64,000 nt of DNA from positions 44,300,501-44,364,500 of the forward strand of contig NC_091257.1 of the NCBI RefSeq assembly GCF_042477335.2, given 5' to 3'. The position numbers and the translations under genes were made by a program. The notes beneath the pieces were generated by a model, which was given only the letters and a program-made list of their open reading frames with translations, did not search any database and was not told where the DNA came from. This stretch comes from Ovis canadensis (taxonomy: Eukaryota > Chordata > Mammalia > Artiodactyla > Bovidae). Of this stretch, positions 34,345 to 44,761 are shown one piece after another (positions within the stretch are counted from its first letter, which is position 1; each line of letters opens with the position of its first letter).

Positions 34345-35112
34345 CTTCTAGGTGCATTGAGGGGATCAACGAGATTTTATGTGTGGTTTATCTATCAATA
34401 TTTACCATATTAGAAAATAAAACTATGAATCTTTCAAGATATTTAACATTAATAATCCCCTTATATGCCGATATAAAGAATACATATTTTATGCAAGACT
34501 ATATTCTCTCAAAAAAGCACTGTGGGAAGAGTGGCACTATTTTACACTTTGGCACACATTTAATGCCTGGCTTATTAGAAGGCAGCTAAGATTCTCTCTT
34601 TTGCATTCCAACTGTGCTGATAACCCATGACATACATAGCATATGGAAAACTCAACTATGCTCTCATAAAAAAAAAAAAAAGAGTTTAAAAGGGAAACAT
34701 TTTAGCAATATTCTAAAAATGGCTTTAACCTCACAGACCACCTGAAAAGGTGACAGGAACTCCTGCAAGTCCCCAGACTATACCTTGAAAACTGCTGATA
34801 AATATTAAATACATAGTGACATCTATCTTTCAGGGAGGAAAGGAAATTTAAATTGATTTCAAGACATGGTGGAAATCAGTACTCAATCTTAGTTTGAATT
34901 ATCTAGGATGTCTTGAAACACTGCTGATATGGCTGCAAATCATTGAAAACCTACCATTTACAAATAAGTTAGCTATTATTCAACTAATGTAAGCTCTCCT
35001 TTGGTCTGTTTCTTGATCGTTGCTGTGTTTATGCTTGTTCTTGTGGATTTCTGATGTATTACCATGAGTTTTGTTGAATAGTTATTATCATGTTTTTCTT
35101 CCCCAAATGTAG
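34345..35112. other. No gene seen (pseudogene intron 3)
   Basis: AT-rich. A 15-base A run is at about 34,668-34,682. No exon recognised before the acceptor at 35,112. Confidence 0.5.
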
Positions 35113-35211
35113 TATGGGATCTTATACTGCTTTTTTTACCGTGCTACATCTCAAATAAAAATATAATCTAGAACAGTACATTTATTTGTGTCAAGTATAA
35201 GCCCTCCTTAT
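35113..35211 (+). pseudogene. OLAH: OLAH-like exon 4 (catalytic serine exon) with stop and frameshift
   Basis: Acceptor aaatgtag ends at 35112 and donor gtaagt starts at 35212. Joined to exon 3 it completes GHSMGS and continues YTAFFTVLHLK. Then a TAA at 35156-35158 sits where the family has Glu. After KYNLE one base is missing (about 35174), and the shifted frame reads VHLFVSS. The active-site serine codon (AGT) is intact, but the product would end in this exon. Confidence 0.92.
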
Positions 35212-35564
35212 GTAAGTAATTTCATTTTCCTTAGGGAGGGTGGTGGAAAGGAGAGAAGTGCAGTGGGGAAATCAAGTCATTGTTTTCCTTTCTGGTGAGT
35301 TTTGATCCAGTAGACACCGTGATGAATAAAAGATAGTATTGGTTAATGAAACACTCAAATGTCTTTCACTGTCATCTTCTCATCTTTGCTCTGAAATGCA
35401 CTTTAACTGTTTCCTGGTCAGTGCCTGCACTGGCCCAGGCATCTCCGATGAAAACTATTGATTCTAAGTGTATTTTCCTCCATTCTGAGTCAAAAGAGAA
35501 CTTTCAGCAAACTAACTGGATCATTCTTTTCTTTTTAATAAAAAAATGTTTGTTTGTTTGTTTG

Positions 35565-36011
35565 TTTGTTTTTGGCTGTGCTGGGTCCTCATTGCTGTGC
35601 ACAGCTTCCCCTAAGTTGCAGAGAGCCAGGGCTATTCTCTAGTTGTGGTGCAGGCTTCTCATTGCGGGGGGCTTTGCTGTGGAAAGAGGCTCCAGGGCGC
35701 ACAGTCTTCAGTAGTTGCTGCACGTGGGCTCAGCAGTTGTGTCACACAGGCTTAGCTGCTCCCCGGCATGTGGGATCTTCCTGGACCAGGGATTGAACCA
35801 GTGTGCCCTGCACTACCAAGGCAGATTCTTGTCTGGTGGTCAGGTACTCCTGTCTGCCATCAGGTGATGTTCTGTAAGCACTTCTGTGTCTGAAGGTGTA
35901 GTCCTGACGTATCCCTGGAGAGAGACGTACTCTGCGTTCCACCTAGGTCTCCGCCATCTTGTTCTCCCCGCAAGGCAGATTCTTAACCCCTGGACCACCA
36001 GGGAAGCCCTG
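35565..36011 (-). repeat. CHR-type tRNA-Glu SINE, antisense, interrupted
   Basis: Host SINE occupies about 35,565-35,830 and 35,971-36,011. Removing the 140-base insert restores a normal CHR end (cagattcttaacccctggac). Confidence 0.92.
35831..35970 (-). mobile_element. L1 5'-end-only insertion flanked by a 14-bp target-site duplication
   Basis: Perfect direct repeats caaggcagattctt lie at 35,817-35,830 and 35,971-35,984. On the minus strand the insert starts ggggagaacaagatggcgga and looks like the first ~140 bases of an artiodactyl L1 5' UTR. It has no L1 3' end and no poly(A). The target site on that strand reads TT|AAGAAT, close to the L1 endonuclease consensus. The duplication and cut site are seen directly; the L1 5' UTR identity is by recognition. 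Confidence 0.7.
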
Positions 36012-36119
36012 ATCAGAGAATTCTCAAGTCACCAAAAGGCAGAGTAGAGAGCGTTCAGTGTCTGAACAGGTGCTTTAAATGAAATGTCAGACTAATGTTT
36101 TTACTGTTTCATGTCAAAG

Positions 36120-36284
36120 GCCCAAATTCGTTTCCTCAAAGATGATTTGTGTGAAGAAGAAATTGCCTTTGCACTAAAGAAAGTGGGAGGCATGCCTGAG
36201 GATTTTGTTGATGACGACGAACTGAGTCAAGAATCTGTTACCAGAGTGTTAGCAGATCTTCACATTTTGAATGATACCATCCAA
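36120..36284 (+). pseudogene. OLAH: OLAH-like exon 5
   Basis: Acceptor catgtcaaag ends at 36119. The block is fully open and reads AQIRFLKDDLCEEEIAF, then KKVGGMPEDFVDDDEL and LADLHILNDTI, equivalent to the family's lid/cap segment (…EEQ…GGTPKH… and …ADL…). The donor is unclear: the only GT nearby (36285) is in a weak context and leaves a phase that does not match exon 6, so the donor may have decayed too. Confidence 0.85.
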
Positions 36285-36513
36285 GTCATTAAGGCACGTT
36301 TTCTCTCTCTCTTTTTTAAAAAATTATCTATGGAAGACGCAGCTTGGCTGTTCTCTGAGGACGCTTATCCAGGAAGGCAGAGTTTGACTTGTTTTCTTTT
36401 GAGGCCCACCTGTGATATTTTTGTTGCCTTAAAATGGAGCCTGGGCATGGAAATTACATCAATCAAGGATGAACAGGGCATCTTTATCTTTTTTAAAAAA
36501 TGTGGTTCAATGT

Positions 36514-36596
36514 GTGTTGGGTTGGCCAAAAGTTTGTTTGAGTTTTTCCAGAAGATCTTACAAAATCCCCAAATGAACTTTTTGGCCAACCCAGTA
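36514..36596. mobile_element. Mariner-type MITE, palindromic hairpin
   Basis: Left arm gttgggttggccaaaagttt, right arm aactttttggccaacccagt. Same family as 34,261-34,344, in pseudogene intron 5. Confidence 0.9.
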
Positions 36597-38709
36597 TGCT
36601 TTATCACATAAAAAACATTAGTTGCATAAATTACTAATGTCAAAGGATGCTCATCTTCTTAGGGGAACAGCAGAAGGGGATCCCTACTTATTAAATATGT
36701 GGAGGTGATTCAGGACAAGGGAGTGATTTGCTTCTTGGGGGAATTTTGTTCCAGAACTCATTTGGCTCCATGACACCTGACTATTCCTGTCTCCTAAGAG
36801 GTCTCATTGACATATGATTCTTCTAATAGGACTGAAGTCCTAATGTTCCAGATACTGGCCCTAATAAACTGAAACCACAAGGTTCTCCCTTTTCTAACCT
36901 CCTCACAGCAGGTCCTGTGGGGCCAGCATTTGGCCCTCAGTCGCTATTATATACCATCATGCATTTCTTCAGTTTTGTCTGGCTCTTGTCTCCTTTGGGG
37001 AGGAGCTGGACACACAGGTCTGAGTTCCTTTTCTTTCTGCCACAAAGCCTGGAGCTGAACCTAGGGCCTCCACAGGCAGTGCCTGTGAGTAGAAGTTTAT
37101 ACAAATAGCTTTAAAAAAGAAAAAAAGTGGAGCAGACCTGAAGCACCTTGAGAACAGGGACAATCCTGTTCATGTTTATCACATCTCTGCGTTCACGCCA
37201 ATGCCCACCTCTACTCCACCATTAGGGCCACTAGCTGCCCCGGTCTGTCATCTCTCTCCATTTCTACCCCAACCGTCCGAGCAAATGTGGTCCCCACAGG
37301 GCTGTGCTGTCTGTCTTCCTGGCTTAGCAGAGTCAGAATCCAAGAAACACCATTCCAAGTCTGAGATCCCGTACCCCCACCAAAGGAAACGCAATCCAGA
37401 GCACTATGGACATTAGTGACATACTGTAGGCAAAAGCTGCTTTTTAATTAAGTCTCGTACAAACATGCCTTCTGTGGAGGCTGTTCACCAGGATCCAGAC
37501 CCCTGGCCTAGTGGCTGTGAGATTTGGACCCAGGGTCCCGTCTCTCAGAGGAAGGGATGCTGAGAGTAAACCCCTCAAGGTGTGGTGGGTGAGGATGCAA
37601 GGAAGTCATGTTTAGGAGACGCCGTGGATATGGCACACAACAAACCACCCTCGATTTTAAAAAATCCAACCCAACAATTCACTACCAGAGGTTCTGGTGA
37701 CTTTGGGGAATTAACATTTGTTAAGAAGAAGCTTGAGTGTTGGAAAGGGAGCCAAGGTTCAACAACAGACCCCGAGAGAAATTGAAATAGAGAAGTTCAT
37801 GACTCATGGGTCGTGGAGGAGGTCCACGGCGCACCTAGTGGAGCCACATGGGAAGGTCAAGGCCGACTGCAGGCAGAGAGGTGGCTGGACCTGACGGACA
37901 TGCCCTTAGGCGTGGGTGGAGAGCTTTGGGGTTCCCCGGCTAAGTCCGGATTGGTCAATTCGAACCCCGAAGAGCTGGTTTTGGTAAACTTCATGGGAGG
38001 TTTATCTAAAAGGTACACAAGGGAAGGCTCTAGGGGGCCCAGAGCAGCTGTCACCTAGGCCGCTGGGGGAGGGTCACAACAGGAACTCACCCGTTCGTGA
38101 CTCTGCACGTGCTCCAGGAGGGCTGAGTGTAAGGTCCAGGCTCTCACAAGCTGCCTGGCAGCACAGCATGGCTGCTGAGGCACCAATATTATAAAGCAGT
38201 TTAGCTAAACTCTCAAGAACTCTCAAAAGAAACCTCCCCCAGACTGAAAATAAAAGTCACTCACAAGGATATTCCACTCACAGAATAAAAAAAAAAAGTG
38301 TTTTAACAGTCTCACCCTCTCCGCAGCAAATCAAATCTCAGGAGCTACTTACAAGGATTCACATTCTCTCTTCAAATCTCAAATGTCCTAAGCTTGTTCT
38401 GGATTCTCTTCATTCTGCTTCTGCTCCTTCCCCTTCCTCGGTCTGCTTTCCTCTCTCCACCTCTCTGCAGCACTCAACTTTTCCCAATATACAGGAAATC
38501 AGGCCTGGAGTGTCCCTCCACCCTCTCCTTGCCCATCACCCACCCCCCAAGGCTCAAAGCCTGGAGGTCAAAAGAAAAATCCGAGGCAGGAGGGAAGGCT
38601 TTGCAGCTCCACTTCACTCAAGCTGTCCTCCTGTGCTACTCGGACGAACACACAGTCCTCTTCTCTCTCTGGGACCCTGACAACACACACGTCAGGCTGT
38701 CTGTCATCA
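36597..38709. other. No gene seen; includes a GC-rich unexplained block (37,560-38,330)
   Basis: Several short open frames have no recognised domain. The block at about 37,560-38,330 is more GC- and CpG-rich (cggctaagtccggattggtc, gaaccccgaagagctggttt) and has an aataaa at about 38,250. It could be an old LTR, but I cannot name it. Confidence 0.4.
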
Positions 38710-39340
38710 TCCCAGGGCTCTCAGATGTTCTCCTTAAAAAATTTTTTTTCTTTTCGTTTCTCTTTGGATCATTTCTATTAACCATCTTCACGTTGACTTT
38801 GCTCAGCTGTATCAAATCTACTGATGAGCTTGTCAAAGGAATGCCCTATTGCTGCTCCTGCTTATTTCTAGAATTTCTTTTGGACTCTTTCTTGCAGTCT
38901 TCACCTCTCTAGTGAACTTCCCTATTTGTTCACTTATGTCCATCTTTCCTATGAAACCCTTTGGCATCTCCATCATAGCGACTGTCAAGCCCTTGTCTGA
39001 CAATCCCAACATCTGGGTCTTATTTGAGTCTTGCACATGTGTGCTGAGTCACTTCAGTCATGTCCAACTCTGTGCAACCCTATGGACTCTAGTCTGCCAG
39101 GCTCCTCTGTCCGTGGGGTTCTCCAGGCAAGAATACTGGAGTGCGCTGCCATGGCCTCCTCCAGGGGATCTTTGCCACCCAGGGATTGAACCGGAGTCTT
39201 TTATGTCTCCTGTTTTGGCAGGTGGGTAAGTTACCACTGGGCCACCTGGGAAGCCCATTTAAATCTTATTCTTTTAATTACTTTGCCTCTTGACAATGGA
39301 GTCATTTCTTGCTTTTTGTGTCTGATCATCTTTTTTTAAT
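38710..39340 (-). repeat. Probable old LINE segment, antisense, split by a Bov-tA
   Basis: T-rich sequence (gctgtatcaaatctactgat, ggcatctccatcatagcgac) of old-LINE appearance, continuing after the Bov-tA as aaatcttattcttttaatta. Family not certain. Confidence 0.35.
39040..39257 (-). repeat. Bov-tA SINE, antisense
   Basis: gctgagtcacttcagtcatg to gggccacctgggaagccc. Confidence 0.92.
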
Positions 39341-39831
39341 TTAAAGCTAGGTATCATGCATAAAACAGATATTCTATTGAAAAATATCATGCATGAAACT
39401 AACATAAATATATTTTATGATTTGAGCACATCTCCTCTGGCAGGCCATGAATGTAGGGAGTTGGGTCAATCCAGACTGGAGCTGAGCTGAGTTTCAGTTT
39501 TGTTGCTACTATGGGTACACTTCAGGGCAATGGTTCTCCCAAGTTACTGTGTGCTTACTGTGGGGACTGGACTGGAGAATTTTTCTCAATTTTTCTGTCT
39601 CTCTCCAGGCTCTCCCCACTGACAGCTGTAGTTTGGCCCCCTGTGTGTGATGCTAGCCTCTGAGGTAACAAGGGGAGCTGTTGGACATCCGAGCCAATCT
39701 TCAGCTTCAGTCTTAGTCAGGTCCTCTGTGTCTAGGCCTTGTGGGTGGGTCTGGTGGGTATCGGGTCGAAGTTTCCAGTCCCTCCCCAGTAGTAGAAGAT
39801 TTTGCCTTGGCTTTTGTATAGAATTGGGGGC
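39258..39831. other. No gene seen
   Basis: Unique intronic sequence. The minus-strand frame 39,586-40,038 overlaps the SINE doublet and is not a gene. Confidence 0.5.
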
Positions 39832-40160
39832 CTGGTGGCTCAGCTGGTAAAGGATCCACCTGCAACGCAGGAGACCCCAGTTTGATTCTTGGGTCACGAA
39901 GATCCCTTGCAAAAGGGATAGGCTACCCACTCCAGTATTCTTAAGCTTCCCTGGTGGCTCAGATGGTAAAGAATCTGCCTGCCTGTGGGAGAACTGGGTT
40001 TTATCCCTGGGTTGGGAAGATCCTCTGGAGGAGGACATGGCAACACACTCCAGTATTCTTACTTGGAGAATCCCAATGGACAGAGGAGCCTGGCAGGCTA
40101 CAGTCTATGGTGTTGCAAGGATTCAGACACAACTGAGTGACTAAGCATAGCACAGGGGGC
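39832..40160 (+). repeat. Bov-tA head-to-tail doublet, sense
   Basis: First unit ends at ccactccagtattctt (about 39,943), and the second starts aagcttccctggtggctcag. Same junction as at 21,170. Confidence 0.9.
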
Positions 40161-40974
40161 CCAAGACCCTTCCCATTCCTTCCCCCAGGGTAGAGGGTTA
40201 TGTTTCCATCCCCTACATCCATGGGTCTTCCCATGTGCCCTGGGTGGGGGGCGTGGAGGGGGAGTGTTTGATGCCCCTGCTCCGACAACTGAGATTTCCG
40301 CTTGGTAGGAGGGGAGGACTTGACTGGGGGCAGGGTTAGTGTCCATCTGATGGTCATATCCAATTTCCTGCTGCCACCTGCCCTGGAGAGAGGGCTATTT
40401 CTGACCTCCTGCCTTGTTCCTAGTCTTTCTCATGAACCCCTAGTGGGGGCCGTGGACAGAAGCCTGTGAGTCAGTGTGGACTGCATCTGACACATCACCC
40501 CATGCTTGGTCCCCAGCACTTGAACATTTGCAGCTGGTTCCTTCTCACCCACATGGACAGCAGACACCCCTTCATCCTGTGCTCTGCCCACATGAGCCAG
40601 TCCATGTGACCCATCTCTCCTTAGAAGGGCCCAATTTTCCTTGGAGTTCGGTTTCTGGTTTGCCTTGCAAACTCAGCTTCCTGATGAGTTCAAGAATTTA
40701 TGGTTTTGCAGTTTGTAGGGCTTTTTTCTTTGTTAGGCTACAAGTGGTGCTCCTGGTTTTCTACATTCCAGGCAGAAGAGGGAATTCTCGCCCGGACTAT
40801 TGAAAGAGACAATCCTTTGTCCCCTTCAGTCTGCTCCACACATTGTACCAAAACGGATGACTGTCAAGTCCAGTCATGATGTGCCTTGCACTAAATCCTC
40901 CTGGTGGCTTCCTGACTCTCTTAGGATGACCAAATCCCTTCAGGAGACCTACACGTGGCCCTTGCTTGCTTATT
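40161..40974. other. No gene seen
   Basis: Unique intronic sequence of the OLAH-like pseudogene. Open frames lack any recognised domain. Confidence 0.5.
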
Positions 40975-41093
40975 ATTATTTCTTTTTGGGCACACCACGT
41001 TGCATGTGGGATCCTAGTTTCCTGACCCAGGATTGAACCTGCACCCCTTGCATTGGAAGCTTGGAGTCCTAACCACTGGACCACAGGGAAGTC
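40975..41093 (-). repeat. tRNA-Glu SINE, antisense
   Basis: gggcacaccacgttgcatgt to ctggaccacagggaagtcct. Confidence 0.88.
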
Positions 41094-41918
41094 CTCTCGC
41101 TTGCTTCTTTGACCTCAATTTATCCCAATTCTCCATTCACTCATGGAACAAAAGCCATCTGGTTTGTGCTCACCTGGTCCCTCTTCCCCTACCATCTCTC
41201 TGCCCTTTGCCAAGTTTTTCCTATCTATTCAGATCTCAAGTCTAACTCCATGTTCCAGGGAGTCCCTGCTTGATGTCACTCCACCCCCGCTTGTCAAGTG
41301 TTCACAGATCACCCTGAACTTGGTGACTCATCTGTTCAATCGTCTGGTGACTTCATTAATGTCTGTCTCCCCAGCCAGTCTCTAAGTGGCAGGAGGAAAG
41401 GGACCGTGCTTACCCAAGTGTCCCTAGGGACTAACACAGCACCCAGCACCAGCTCAGCGAATGGTTTCCTGCTGTTGTGATGAAACTGAGAATCAGCAGA
41501 ATCAACTCAGGGGCCCTATGTCCATAAATCTGCTTCTGTTCTGTGCACAGCAACCCTCTGCCAAACAATGGAGGGCTGGGGGATAGAGAGGTGGCCATTT
41601 CAGGGAAATGACAGTTAAAGATACTATATAGCTAGTCCCATTTTGTGTTGGACTGGGTACCCAGGTGCCACCTGACTGCACCTGACTATTCTAGAAGCCA
41701 GAAGATCTTGGAAAATAACCTGGACCACAGTGACTCTCAGACAGGTGCTGACATGTATATGTGCCATGGATTAAAAAAAATAAAATGTTTGTATTGCTGT
41801 AAACAGTAAAAGGGAAGGAAGTGAGGACTTGTTTGATTTAAATGAGCTTATTAATAGGAAAAGATTCTAGGGGGTGTCTATTATGAAATGTTACTAACCG
41901 GCTCCTTTATATTTGCAG
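41094..41918. other. No gene seen (pseudogene intron 5)
   Basis: Unique sequence up to the exon 6 acceptor. No extra exon recognised. Confidence 0.5.
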
Positions 41919-42001
41919 CTGTGACACACCCTCTAAGACTCGTCTTTCTTGTGACATAACATGCTTTTCTGGATCTGAAGATATACCAGTGGTTATGGAA
42001 G
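41919..42001 (+). pseudogene. OLAH: OLAH-like exon 6
   Basis: Acceptor tttatatttgcag ends at 41918 and donor gtgaaa starts at 42002. In frame from 41920 it reads CDTPSKTRLSCDITCFSGSE and then DIPVVME, a strong match to the OLAH strand carrying the acidic residue region (…SCDLTCFVGSED… in the family). Ends in phase 1, matching exon 7. Confidence 0.92.
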
Positions 42002-42096
42002 GTGAAATGATTTTGATGGTTTGAGGTGTTTTATTGAGATATCTGATGATTTCCATGCCAGAGGTGCTGGCATGCCTTACAGCACAGATCTGATTT

Positions 42097-42350
42097 ATTT
42101 TTTATTTTATTTATTTATTATTTTTTTAAATTTAATTTTTAAAAAATTTTATTTTTACTTTATTTTACTTTACAATACTGTATTGGTTTTGCCATACATT
42201 GACATGAATCCACCACGGGTGTACATGCATTCCCAAACACAGCCACTATGGAGAACAGTGTGGAGATTCCTCAAAAAATTGCAAATAGAACTGCCTTATG
42301 ACCCAGCAATCCCACTGCTGGGCATACACACCGAGGAAACCAGAATTGAA
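42097..42350 (-). mobile_element. L1 insertion with 5' inversion (twin priming)
   Basis: Direct repeats agatctgattt at 42,086-42,096 and 42,351-42,361 bracket the insert. Its left part is a T-rich tail plus reverse L1 3' end (tactgtattggttttgccat). At about 42,241 it flips to sense L1 ORF2 (atggagaacagtgtggagat through cccagcaatcccactgctgg). This is the classic twin-priming arrangement, in intron 6 of the pseudogene. Confidence 0.9.
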
Positions 42351-42556
42351 AGATCTGATTTTTTAAAACGTCCTGTACTAGTACATAAATCCAGTCACAC
42401 ACTTTTTTTCATACACTACAAGGGGATGTGTGATATCCATGCTTTTTATCCTTAAACTATTGCCATACTTCAAGTAAGTGTCTTTTTTAAACAATTCACT
42501 TGTATAAAAATGGTCTGGTCAGTATAGGGTACAAACGCCAAACAAAAGTATTAGTG

Positions 42557-42576
42557 TTAACAACAACAACAACAAA
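42557..42576 (+). repeat. (CAA)n microsatellite
   Basis: ttaacaacaacaacaacaaa, six repeat units. Confidence 0.9.
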
Positions 42577-42845
42577 ACTCTCAACTGGCAGTTACATGGA
42601 GGAGAAAAGTGGTCCCAGTTTTATCTAGTGTAAATGGAGAGATGTCAGTGGTGTGTAAAATGAGAGAAGGCAGGTGATACCGCTGTGTACTGATAGGTCT
42701 CTGAGAGATTAAAAATTCAGGATGCACGGAACATGAGCCCATGGAAGTAACCCTACCTCTAGTGAGCTCTTAGAAAAGTAACACCCGGAAGTAAATCTGT
42801 GGGTGGCGGCGTCATCTGTTATTAAACACAATTCTGTTTTTTCAG

Positions 42846-42976
42846 CCTGGAAAGATGTAACCAGTGGAAGTGTTGTGCTTCCAGGACACCACTTCTATCT
42901 TCTGGAACATTCCAACACAAGCTTCATCAAGAATTACCTAACCAAGACTCTAGAAATATCAGTGCTCGCCTCTTGA
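42846..42976 (+). pseudogene. OLAH: OLAH-like exon 7 (terminal coding exon, TGA at 42974-42976)
   Basis: Acceptor tctgttttttcag ends at 42845. With the G of exon 6 it reads AWKDVTSGSVVLPGHHFYLL, then FIKNYLTKTLEIS and a stop. The catalytic-His segment is present (GHHF for GGHF/GDHF). Relative to the family, three residues are missing just before VLPG (TSGNAKIYQLPG in human versus TSGSVVLPG). Frame fully open to a C-terminus of normal length. Confidence 0.93.
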
Positions 42977-44162
42977 CAGATATCTCCCCTTCTTGGCCTT
43001 AAAACAGTCCAGTTGATTGTCTGCTACTCATCTCCAGTTTTGCAGAGTAGCTTAGGAGTTTGTTTCAGAGATTGGAAAATGATACATTTGCTGCTGTCAG
43101 GGTGATGTGTTATCTACAAATGTATTTCCCCACAGAGCATTTACGTATCTAGGGGATGAAAGACGAATGGGTCAAGAATACTTCCGGGAGGGTCTTTCTT
43201 CTTTGTATTAGAATCTCATTTGAGTCTCATCTGTGGAAGGTTTGTCAATGAAATTCCTGCTTGGTCAATGATTCATTTCTTCCTTTTGGTTATTCTGATA
43301 GTGAAAATCACAGACAGGGGAAGTGCTTGAGACGAAATGACTGTTTCATTAACACACTGTGGCCCAAAGCCTGATCTCACATTTTGAAATGTGCCCCATT
43401 CAGTGAGGAAATGTAGCCTACTGTTAAAATAAGACAGCCCCGAATAATCATTGCTGCCTGTCCTGCCAAGTCCCTGGAATGCCCGTAGCCTTCTTAGGTT
43501 CTCTTCTAAGGCGATCCTCCAACCTGGATTGCCTGTTGTCTCTGTGTGTTCCTGCTGCTCTTTATGCAAGGACCAACTGGGACTCAGGGCAACTGTTTGG
43601 GGTCTAGCCCTTGGCGTACAGAGGGTCACACACAAATGCCAGACCCAACAGGCTGCCTCAGCTTCATGTGTGATCATCTGAACCAGACAGAGAAAGAAAG
43701 CACACCAGTTGGAAACAGACAGGAAAGAAAAGGGAAAAAATTAAATAGGAGAATGACTTGAGTCAGAGCAACGGCAGAACACCACTGGTAGGATTCACAG
43801 ATGCCTACTGCCCAGGATGGAGAGGCACCACATCCCCAGGGCTACGTGGGTCCCGCCATCTCTGCCAAGTCCCAAACTGTGTGTGTCTCTCGGAATCCTA
43901 TGTGTTCAATTGGCACCTTGATTTGTTATCTCCGTCTTCACAACAAAGCTCCTACTTCATGCAACCAGTGTCTCTTCCTTACGGCTTCAAATGCTTGACA
44001 CAGCTTGACACACTAAAATGTCACCTTCTAAAGCACGGATGTGTTTGGGATCACATAATATGGGGTTGTGTTTTTGTTGGTTTAAAAATAGTATATAGAG
44101 AATCTTAGTGAGTAAGATTAAGGGAAATGCACACAAGAGGGATTTTTTAGAATGTATCATTC
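42977..44162. other. 3' flank of the OLAH-like pseudogene; no other gene seen
   Basis: Would hold the former 3' UTR. The minus-strand 134-codon frame at 43,273-43,677 has no recognised domain. Confidence 0.5.
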
Positions 44163-44303
44163 TTTTTAATATTTATTTATTTCCTTGGCTGCAGTGGGTC
44201 TTAGTTGCAGCATGTGGGATCTAATTCCCTGACCAGGGATCAAACTCTGGCCGCTGCATTGGGACCTCTGAGTCTTAGCTACTGGACCACCAGGGAAGTC
44301 CCC
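44163..44303 (-). repeat. tRNA-Glu SINE, antisense
   Basis: ttggctgcagtgggtcttag to ggaccaccagggaagtccc. Confidence 0.88.
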
Positions 44304-44761
44304 ATTGTTTCTTTTTAACAAAGTGAAAATAATACAAAATTCATTGTGGCAGGGAGAAGGGTTTTGAGTTAGAATTCATGTAATACATTTGAGCTAAAGG
44401 TAACCTCAAGAAATTATGTTCCCTGTTTAGTACACACTGAACTGTGCTTTACTCGTTGGTAGGATACAGGGCTCCATTCTGGAAGGATTGGTGCTAAAGG
44501 AATCTAGATTTGTGATTATTCATTCGAACAACCTGTAGTTACTACAGTCCACAAATAGGAATCTCATGATGCAGCCAACACCAGGCTTTTGGGGTGGAGG
44601 TGAGGTCCACGCAGGAACAGCTCGAAGAGTTTCTGAGCCCTCCACTGGAAGAGGGTGTTGACTTCATCGTGGAAGACTTCTGTCTTTAGGCAACACTTAG
44701 TAGAGAGGAGAATCACTTTAACTTTCCAAACTTTTCCAGATTAGAAATCAAGCTAGATTTG
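44304..44761. other. No gene seen
   Basis: Unique sequence between the OLAH-like pseudogene and ACBD7, which converge here. Confidence 0.5.

Larger units (their letters stand above)
17865..42976 (+). pseudogene. OLAH: OLAH-like medium-chain acyl-ACP thioesterase (thioesterase II), unprocessed pseudogene
   Basis: Seven exon-like blocks in correct order and orientation together match vertebrate OLAH, the cytosolic alpha/beta-hydrolase that cuts medium-chain acyl groups from fatty acid synthase. Blocks: 17865-17896, 22410-22540, 32258-32394, 35113-35211, 36120-36284, 41919-42001, 42846-42976. Summed, they encode about 259 residues; the family has about 263-265. Readable landmarks are [11 protein letters not shown], the GHSMGS nucleophile elbow (Ser across the 32394/35113 junction), FSGSEDI near the family's acidic residue, and PGHHFYLL with the catalytic His. 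Lesions are a GG instead of GT donor after block 1, a 2-base loss in block 3 near 32283, a TAA stop at 35156-35158, and a 1-base loss at about 35174. Introns are kept, so this is not a retrocopy. The convergent neighbour ACBD7 about 3.1 kb away matches the human order. Whether an intact tandem OLAH exists upstream of the window cannot be seen. Confidence 0.87.

Noticed and set aside
38394-38912. 172-codon plus frame starting with a hydrophobic, signal-peptide-like stretch
   Set aside because: T-rich sequence translates as hydrophobic residues. Much of it lies in old LINE-like sequence, and there is no splice or family support.
43273-43677. 134-codon minus frame downstream of the OLAH-like pseudogene
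   Set aside because: No recognised domain, in former 3' UTR sequence.
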